A DNA stretch of 5,307 nucleotides, from assembly GCA_020724325.1 (NCBI GenBank), contig DYHC01000158.1:1-5307 (forward strand), given 5' to 3'. This document shows positions 1-5,307 of the stretch, piece after piece. The notes beneath the pieces are model-generated. The model was given only the letters and a program-made list of their open reading frames with translations. It was not told where the DNA came from and did not search any database. The position numbers and the translations under genes were made by a program. Positions within the stretch are counted from its first letter, which is position 1, and the number at the start of each line of letters is the position of its first letter. The DNA comes from Melioribacter roseus. Lineage in GTDB: Bacteria; Bacteroidota; Ignavibacteria; Ignavibacteriales; Melioribacteraceae.

Positions 1-792
1 AATCAAAAACTGTTAGTTGAAATGCGCGGCGAATTAAATTACGAAAGTGTTGCCGGAGAAGTCCGCGCTCAAGGCGCATTCGACCTAATGAGCGGTTCCA
101 AACTGGAATTCTTCAAGACTTTTGATGCAGAAGGAAAGATCCGCTTCGAAACCGATATTACCAATCCATATTTAGATATTATAGCAACATATACCAGCGA
201 TTACATCGACCCCAGAAATTTATCTTCTGCTCCTCAGGATGTTGCTGTAAAAATAAAAATTAATGGTCTGTTAAAAGACCTTGGCAAAAACCTTGCAAGT
301 AATACTGAAAGTATTGGCGTCTATGTTGGGCAAAGAAATATTCAAAACAATATAAGAGAAACCCGTTACGATTATTCTGATGCATTCTCATTTATTTTAA
401 TCGGTAAGTTTAAAGACGATTTAACTGCTCAGGACCGTGCACAGGTAGCCGGGCAGACAAATGCAATTGGCAACACTGCTACATCATTCCTTGGTTCAAT
501 ACTATCAAGCTTTGTTAATTCTGCTGTTGGAGACCTTGTAAACAATATTCAAATAAGCCAAACCGGCGATTACACAAAATTCAGCTTATCGGGTAGAATA
601 CAGAACCTGCGCTACAGTTTCGGTGGAACTACCGAGGTGTTTCAAAATATTGGCAAAGCGAATCTTAAAATTGAATACTTGTTCAATCCTAAATTTTTGA
701 TTCGCCTTGAAAGAAAAGACCCAATTGGGCAGACTCATCTTCTTGATGATAAAATAAACGAAATGGCTCTTAAATATAAATTCGAATTCTGA
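1..792 (+). CDS. TamB-like (DUF490-type) envelope protein, C-terminal part; 5' end outside the window
   Basis: The reading frame is open from the first base (it begins N-Q-K-L-L-V-E before the first Met codon at 22) and ends at TGA 790-792. The start is therefore upstream and the Met at 22 is internal; 263 codons are visible. The segment GAFDLMSGSKLEFF (residues 25-38 of the visible part), followed by FDAEGKIRFE (41-50) and TNPYLDIIATY (54-64), matches the usual C-terminal pattern of TamB/DUF490 proteins. A 'DAFSFILIGKF' strand (127-137) and a small-residue-rich helix-like stretch (about 150-182) come next, then short amphipathic beta strands to the end. The chain closes with Y-K-F-E-F, ending in an aromatic residue. 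TamB-family proteins are anchored in the inner membrane and span the periplasm as a long beta-taco structure. They work with TamA/BamA-type barrels in outer-membrane protein assembly or lipid transport. The family call rests on C-terminal pattern only; the N-terminal anchor cannot be seen. It lies immediately before rnr, overlapping it by one base. Confidence 0.8.
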   Translation, partial: NQKLLVEMRGELNYESVAGEVRAQGAFDLMSGSKLEFFKTFDAEGKIRFETDITNPYLDIIATYTSDYIDPRNLSSAPQDVAVKIKINGLLKDLGKNLASNTESIGVYVGQRNIQNNIRETRYDYSDAFSFILIGKFKDDLTAQDRAQVAGQTNAIGNTATSFLGSILSSFVNSAVGDLVNNIQISQTGDYTKFSLSGRIQNLRYSFGGTTEVFQNIGKANLKIEYLFNPKFLIRLERKDPIGQTHLLDDKINEMALKYKFEF

Positions 793-794
793 TG
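790..794 (+). promoter_or_regulatory. Stop/start overlap TGATG joining the TamB-like gene and rnr
   Basis: The TGA stop (790-792) and the rnr ATG (792-794) share one base. The roughly 20 bases before this ATG (AT-rich, including GAATTC) contain no purine-rich Shine-Dalgarno sequence. The arrangement is typical of translational coupling, with ribosomes that terminate on the upstream gene restarting on rnr. The overlap is seen directly; the coupling is inferred. Confidence 0.7.
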
Positions 795-2888
795 AAAAAA
801 GAAATCAAAGCTTACTTTAAAAATCATCCTTCCCTCAAACTTAAATCCAGAGAGATAGCCAAACATTTCTCTATTACCGAAGAATATGCATATGCCGAAC
901 TTAAAAGTGTTCTCTACAAATTAACCGAAGAAAATTATCTTCATAAACAAGGCAAGCGTTATTCCTTGAATAATACAGGTGCTGATCGGTTGATAGGACA
1001 GCTTCAAGTAATTAGCGAAGGTGATTATGGATTTGTTGTTTTAAAAGGTCTTGCTGGTAAAACCGATGTATTTATACCCGGCAAAAATTTAGGTACTGCG
1101 TTGGATGGAGATATTGTTCATGTAATTCTGCTCGCTAAAAAACATGGTAAGAATATAGAAGGCAGAATTGTGGATGTTGTTGAACGGAGCCGTATCGAAA
1201 TTGTTGGAAGACTTGAAAAAAGTAAATCGTTTTATTTTGTTGTTCCGGACAATAAAAAAATTCACCGCGATATTTATGTTGCAGACAATTTTCTGAACAA
1301 TGCAAAACCCGGCGATAAAGTTGTTGTTGGAAGTATTGAATGGAATTCCCCTGATGTTAATCCAGAAGGAAAAATTCTGGAGGTACTTGGTAAATCTGGA
1401 AGTTATGATGCAGAAATTGCATCAATAGGACGCGAATTCGGAATTTCTTACAAGTTTTCCGATAAAGTGCTAAAGCAAGCTGAGGCAATATCAGAAAATA
1501 TTCCGGACACAGAGATTAAGAAACGCCTCGACCTAAGAAACTCTTATACATTTACAATTGATCCTGAAGATGCAAAAGATTTTGATGATGCAGTTTCGGT
1601 TGAACGGTTACCTAATGGAAATTTTTCTGTTGGAATTCATATTGCAGATGTTAGTCATTTTATTAGAGATAACTCCCCTATTTATAAAGAAGCATTTAAT
1701 AGAGGTACAAGCGTATATCTTGTTGGTAAAGTTATTCCAATGCTTCCAGAAAAAATATCGAATGTTATTTGTTCGCTTGTTCCAAATAAGGATCGGCTTA
1801 CATATTCTGTAATTGTTGAGATGACCCCGGCTTCCAAAGTTGTTTCCTATGAAATAAAAAAGAGCATTATAAACAGCAAGAAAAGATTTACTTACGAAGA
1901 GGTTCAGAAAATAATAGAAGAGGGAAAAGGAGACTTCAGTAAAGAAATACTTCTGCTTAACAACCTTGCTCAAAAGCTTCGTTCTAAAAGAATGAAGAAA
2001 GGGAGCATAAACTTTTTTTCTCCTGAAGTTGTCTTTAAACTGGATAAAAACGGAATTCCAGTAGAAATTAATATTAAAGAGGTTAGGGAAAGCAACAATT
2101 TAATAGAAGAGTTTATGCTTTTGGCTAATCAAATAATTGCATCTCATGTTAATCCTAAAAAGAACAAAATGAACCGTCCGTTTGTTTATCGGATACACGA
2201 TCTACCGGATAGAGAAAAGATTTTAGAGTTTTCTGGGTTTGTGAAGTCTTTAGGTTACTCATTCGATCCTAATTCGGCTAATAAATCGAAACAGTTTCAG
2301 CAATTGCTGCAAAGCTGCGAAGGAACGGAAGAAGAAGCCGTTATTAACGAAATTGCAATCAGGTCTATGGCTAAAGCGATTTATTCAACAAATAACATTG
2401 GTCATTACGGATTAGGTTTTAAAGATTACACTCACTTTACTTCACCAATCCGTAGATTTCCAGATTTAATAGTTCACAAACTGATTTTCGATTTCATAAA
2501 CAATAAAGAGAATAATTTTTCGGTAGAAGAATTAGAAAATATTTGCAATCATGCATCCGAAAGAGAACGAAATTCAATAAATGCAGAAAGATTATCTGTA
2601 AAACTGAAACAAATTGAATATCTTAAAGGTAAAGTAGGAACTGAATTTCACGGTGTGGTTTCCGGTATAACAAATTTTGGAATTTTTGTTGAATTGAGTA
2701 CTAATTTAGCGGAAGGTTTAATAAAGTATAGAGATTTGGAAGATGATTTTTACATATTTGATGAAAGAAAATATTCAATTACCGGAAAAAGAACCAGTAG
2801 AAAAATCCGTTTAGGCGATAAAGTAAATGTAAAATTGGTACGTGTTGATATCGAAAAGCGCGAAATCGATTTTGTTCTTCTCGACTAA
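792..2888 (+). CDS. rnr: Ribonuclease R (RNase II/RNB family 3'-5' exoribonuclease)
   Basis: This is a complete 698-residue protein. RNase R is a cytoplasmic, Mg-dependent, processive hydrolytic 3'-5' exoribonuclease that degrades structured RNA, takes part in mRNA and rRNA quality control, and acts in trans-translation in other bacteria. Domains in order are: an N-terminal winged-helix region (about 1-60); two cold-shock/OB domains (about 66-130 and 135-200, the first with GDYGFVV); the RNB catalytic domain (about 245-570); and a C-terminal S1 domain (about 613-698). The active site is intact: D257, D263, D265 and D266 in DPEDAKDFDDA are the metal-binding aspartates. Y309 in RGTSVYL is the RNA-clamping tyrosine, and the HFTSPIRRFPDL block (548-559) carries the conserved arginines. 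The S1 domain shows GVVSGITNFGIFVEL (621-635). The chain stops right after S1, with none of the lysine-rich tail that E. coli RNase R (813 aa) has. The start is chosen because the winged-helix domain begins there and the ATG overlaps the previous stop. It ends in tandem stops (TAA TAA, 2886-2891). Confidence 0.97.
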   Translation: MKKEIKAYFKNHPSLKLKSREIAKHFSITEEYAYAELKSVLYKLTEENYLHKQGKRYSLNNTGADRLIGQLQVISEGDYGFVVLKGLAGKTDVFIPGKNLGTALDGDIVHVILLAKKHGKNIEGRIVDVVERSRIEIVGRLEKSKSFYFVVPDNKKIHRDIYVADNFLNNAKPGDKVVVGSIEWNSPDVNPEGKILEVLGKSGSYDAEIASIGREFGISYKFSDKVLKQAEAISENIPDTEIKKRLDLRNSYTFTIDPEDAKDFDDAVSVERLPNGNFSVGIHIADVSHFIRDNSPIYKEAFNRGTSVYLVGKVIPMLPEKISNVICSLVPNKDRLTYSVIVEMTPASKVVSYEIKKSIINSKKRFTYEEVQKIIEEGKGDFSKEILLLNNLAQKLRSKRMKKGSINFFSPEVVFKLDKNGIPVEINIKEVRESNNLIEEFMLLANQIIASHVNPKKNKMNRPFVYRIHDLPDREKILEFSGFVKSLGYSFDPNSANKSKQFQQLLQSCEGTEEEAVINEIAIRSMAKAIYSTNNIGHYGLGFKDYTHFTSPIRRFPDLIVHKLIFDFINNKENNFSVEELENICNHASERERNSINAERLSVKLKQIEYLKGKVGTEFHGVVSGITNFGIFVELSTNLAEGLIKYRDLEDDFYIFDERKYSITGKRTSRKIRLGDKVNVKLVRVDIEKREIDFVLLD

Positions 2889-2896
2889 TAAGAATT

Positions 2897-2903
2897 TAGA
2901 GGT
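2897..2903 (+). promoter_or_regulatory. Ribosome-binding site of the peptidase-propeller-barrel gene
   Basis: TAGAGGT contains AGAGG (2898-2902), six bases before the ATG at 2909, which is good Shine-Dalgarno spacing. It lies in the 20-base gap after rnr, a gap too short for a separate promoter plus terminator, and no hairpin is visible in it. This site supports 2909 as the start. The nearby ATG at 2904 is in another frame and hits a stop after two codons (ATG TTA TGA). Confidence 0.7.
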
Positions 2904-2908
2904 ATGTT

Positions 2909-5307
2909 ATGAAAAAAATATATTATTCGTTTTTACTATTGATAATTCTATCCGGCGTGGCATCTGCACAATTCGGTCAAAATAAAGTTCAGTACAAAAA
3001 TTATAAGTGGCTTTACATTCAATCCAGGCATTTCGATATTTATTTTGCAGAAGGCGGCGAAAGAATTGCAGAGTTTACTGCTGCCGTTGCAGAAGACGCT
3101 ATAGAAGAGCTGCAAAAAGGTATCAATTACCGAATTAACAACCGGATTGCGTTAATAGTCTATAGTTCTCACAATGATTTTGTTGAAACCAATATTACTG
3201 ATGAATATTTAGGTCAGGGCATTGGTGGATTCACAGAACCATTTAAGAACCGTGTTGTATTTCCATTCGAAGGATCATACGAAAAATTTAGACATGTTAT
3301 TCACCACGAGCTTGTTCACGCTCTTATGCAGGATTTATATTATGGCGGAAGTGTTCAGAATATTATTTCTAAGGGAATTACTTTGCAGCTTCCGCACTGG
3401 TTTATGGAAGGAAGCGCCGAGTATTTATCACAGGGTTGGGAAACCAATACAGATATGTTTATTAGAAATGCAATTATTACCGAAGTTCTTCCAGATATTA
3501 ATCGATTAACTGGTTATCTCGGTTACCGTGGCGGTCAATCCGTTTTCAAATACCTTGCCGATACTTACGGAAATCAGAAAATTGGCGAACTAATTAATAG
3601 GGTTCAGAGCGCTGGCTCTTTCGAAGCTGCTCTTAAAGCTTCCATTGGTATTAATATTGAAGAACTAAATGAAAGATGGAAAAAAAGCTTGAAGAAAGAA
3701 TACTGGCCAGATATTGCTATTAAGGAAGATCCGGACGAATTTGCTAAAAGACTTACAGATAACAGAAAGGATGGCGGGTTTTATAATTCCAGCCCGGCTA
3801 TTTCTCCACAAGGCGATAAGATTGAATTTATTTCCGATAGAGATATTTACCTCGATGTTTATATAATGGAAGTAAGCACAGCAAAAGTACTGAAAAAAAT
3901 AGTAGAAAGCGGTAGAGCAAACGATTTTGAAGAACTAAACCTTATGCATCCTTCAATAACTTGGGCTCCGGATAATAAAAGAATAGCTCTCTCTGTTAAA
4001 CGTAATGGTTACGACCGGATTAGAATAGTTGATACTGAAACCGAAAATACTACCGAACTCCCTTTTAAATTGCCGGGAATAGCTTCGGTTAATTGGTCAT
4101 GGGATGGTAATAATATTGCTTTTAACGGGCACGATAACGTCCAATCGGATATTTATGTTTATAACTTAACGACCGGTACATTGGATAACCTGACAAATGA
4201 TATTTTCAGCGACTCAGACCCGGTTTGGTCGCCAGACGGCAGTAAGATTGCTTTTTCATCCGATAGAGGGAATTACCTAAACAGTTCTCAGATTCCTCAC
4301 GATTTCGAAATGTATAATCACAACTATGATCAGCTTGATTTATATACCATAGATGTTGAATCAAGAATAATTGACCGGTTAACCGACTGGCAATTAAGCA
4401 ATGAAAGGTCTGCTGCATTTTCTAGTGACGGAAAAGAAATTTTATTTGTATCGGATAAAAATGGAATAGATAACATTTACAAAAAAAGTCTGCTTTCCAA
4501 TGAGAATAATTCTCAAAACAATAATTCTGTAAGCGAGGCTTTTCCAATTACAAATTCATGGAGTCAACTTAGCCAGATATCTGTTTCAGCAGACGGAAAA
4601 AAATTGGCTTTTACAGCTCTATATAAATTGGGCTACAATATATTTCTTATCAATAATCCGTTTGATCTGAAACTCGAAGTGGATTCTTTAAAACCTACAA
4701 ACTATATGGCAAGTCTGATGAAAAAATATGCCGAACCAGTTAAACTATTCGTTGATGATACTGAAGTAAAAGACACTTCACTTATTGCAATTAACACTGA
4801 AAAAGATACACTGGAAGAAAAATCAAAAAAAATATTTGTCGGTAAGTATGTTTCTGATGACGAAGTTAAAACCGATACATCAAAAACATTACCCAGACGA
4901 ATTGTGTTTGGCGGAAGAGAAATGGAAATTGACAGCACAAATATTCAAAAAAGAGAAGAATTGTTTACACAAAAGCTGGACCCGGATGGAAATTATCTCG
5001 TTAATAGATATAAAATTAATTTTACTCCTGATTTAATTTATGCAAATGCCGGTTATAGTTCACTTTATGGATTGCTTGGTACTACTGTTCTATCTTTTAG
5101 CGATATCCTTGGCAACCATAGATTAATCGGTTTAACCTCTCTGCAAATTGACATTAAGAACAGTGATTACGGATTAGCATATTATTATCTTGAAAATAGG
5201 TTGGACTTTGGAGTAGAGGCATTTCACACTGCAAGGTTTTTATATAGAACATCATTCTTTGGAAGTGAGTTATACCGATTTAGGAATTTTAGTGCTGTAT
5301 TATCTGC
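2909..5307 (+). CDS. Secreted zinc-metallopeptidase / TolB-type propeller / outer-membrane-barrel protein, 3' end outside the window
   Basis: The frame runs without a stop from ATG 2909 to the last base (799 codons plus two bases), so the C-terminus is missing. Residues 1-20 form a Sec signal peptide: two lysines, a hydrophobic core, and A-S-A before Q21. Residues about 36-265 form a peptidase MA-like gluzincin domain. H133-E134-L-V-H137 is the HExxH zinc site, and E167 in HWFMEGSAEY (163-172) is the likely third ligand. A helical tail with YRGGQSVFKYLADTYG (206-221) and W257 is usual for this family. Six TolB/PD40 propeller repeats follow, near 295-326, 347-378, 392-423, 437-485, 500-528 and 555-584; the clearest is DPVWSPDGSKIAFSSDR (437-453). 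A charged, Ser/Thr/Lys/Asp-rich linker (about 590-695) leads to a strand-rich, Tyr/Gly-rich region from 701 (YKINFTPDLIYANAGYSS, then LSFSDILGNHRL). That region resembles the start of a BamA-like or similar outer-membrane barrel seen in FCB-group proteins. Likely role: an outer-membrane-anchored protease or assembly/processing factor. The substrate is unknown. The peptidase and propeller calls are strong; the barrel call is moderate because only about 100 residues of it are visible. Confidence 0.85.
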   Translation, partial: MKKIYYSFLLLIILSGVASAQFGQNKVQYKNYKWLYIQSRHFDIYFAEGGERIAEFTAAVAEDAIEELQKGINYRINNRIALIVYSSHNDFVETNITDEYLGQGIGGFTEPFKNRVVFPFEGSYEKFRHVIHHELVHALMQDLYYGGSVQNIISKGITLQLPHWFMEGSAEYLSQGWETNTDMFIRNAIITEVLPDINRLTGYLGYRGGQSVFKYLADTYGNQKIGELINRVQSAGSFEAALKASIGINIEELNERWKKSLKKEYWPDIAIKEDPDEFAKRLTDNRKDGGFYNSSPAISPQGDKIEFISDRDIYLDVYIMEVSTAKVLKKIVESGRANDFEELNLMHPSITWAPDNKRIALSVKRNGYDRIRIVDTETENTTELPFKLPGIASVNWSWDGNNIAFNGHDNVQSDIYVYNLTTGTLDNLTNDIFSDSDPVWSPDGSKIAFSSDRGNYLNSSQIPHDFEMYNHNYDQLDLYTIDVESRIIDRLTDWQLSNERSAAFSSDGKEILFVSDKNGIDNIYKKSLLSNENNSQNNNSVSEAFPITNSWSQLSQISVSADGKKLAFTALYKLGYNIFLINNPFDLKLEVDSLKPTNYMASLMKKYAEPVKLFVDDTEVKDTSLIAINTEKDTLEEKSKKIFVGKYVSDDEVKTDTSKTLPRRIVFGGREMEIDSTNIQKREELFTQKLDPDGNYLVNRYKINFTPDLIYANAGYSSLYGLLGTTVLSFSDILGNHRLIGLTSLQIDIKNSDYGLAYYYLENRLDFGVEAFHTARFLYRTSFFGSELYRFRNFSAVLS

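Noticed and set aside
22..24. ATG at 22 as the true start of the first gene
   Set aside because: The frame is open upstream to base 1, and the protein matches only the C-terminal end of a much longer family, so this Met is internal.
1558..1812. Short + strand reading frame inside rnr, with an overlapping - strand frame (1608-1973)
   Set aside because: Both lie inside the conserved RNB catalytic domain of rnr, show no recognisable protein character and no ribosome-binding site, and are shadows of the real frame.
2889..2908. Possible terminator or promoter between rnr and the third gene
   Set aside because: The gap is only 20 bases, with no inverted repeat or T-run and no convincing promoter boxes.
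2904..2912. Alternative start ATG at 2904 for the third gene
   Set aside because: It reads ATG TTA TGA and stops at once. The ATG at 2909 gives a proper signal peptide and correct spacing from AGAGG.
3222..3509. + strand frame of 95 codons over the peptidase domain
   Set aside because: It is out of frame with the HExxH-containing gene that covers the same bases, and its translation has no domain-like pattern.
4206..4418. - strand frame of 70 codons over the propeller
   Set aside because: It is antisense to the clear SPDG-type repeats at 4218-4270, and its translation resembles no protein.
4825..4832. A8 run as a possible programmed frameshift or phase-variation site
   Set aside because: The frame continues cleanly through it into barrel-like sequence, and A runs are common in this AT-rich DNA. 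There is no stimulatory structure or alternative product to support slippage.
4702..5036. - strand frame (4702-4938) and + strand frame (4785-5036) over the linker
   Set aside because: Both overlap the long open frame starting at 2909. The Ser/Val-rich - strand product is the mirror of the Asp/Thr/Lys-rich linker.

Overview
The window is an AT-rich, fully coding stretch with three genes on the + strand, packed head to tail. The first and third genes run off the window edges. The low GC content, the TamB-like protein, the weak or absent Shine-Dalgarno signal at one start and the style of the envelope proteins suggest a Gram-negative member of the Bacteroidota/Chlorobi/Ignavibacteria (FCB) group. 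An Ignavibacteria-like bacterium is my best guess. The taxonomic call is inference from protein character; no marker gene is present.

Layout: (1) Positions 1-792 hold the C-terminal 263 codons of a TamB-like (DUF490-type) envelope protein whose start lies upstream of the window. (2) Positions 792-2888 hold a complete ribonuclease R (rnr, 698 aa); its ATG shares one base with the TGA of the first gene. (3) After 20 bases with no visible terminator, and with an AGAGG ribosome-binding site, a large secreted protein starts at 2909. It stays open to the last base (799 codons seen). It has a Sec signal peptide, a zinc-metallopeptidase (gluzincin) domain with an intact HExxH...E site, six TolB/PD40-type propeller repeats, a charged linker and the beginning of what looks like an outer-membrane beta-barrel.

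The one-base overlap and the 20-base gap suggest one transcript. Two of the genes act in the cell envelope: TamB-like proteins bridge the periplasm between inner and outer membrane, and the third product appears to be anchored in the outer membrane. The RNase R between them is a cytoplasmic housekeeping RNA-decay enzyme. The most notable item is the peptidase-propeller-barrel protein. No RNA genes, mobile elements, CRISPR arrays or long repeats were seen, and there is no intergenic stretch longer than 20 bases.
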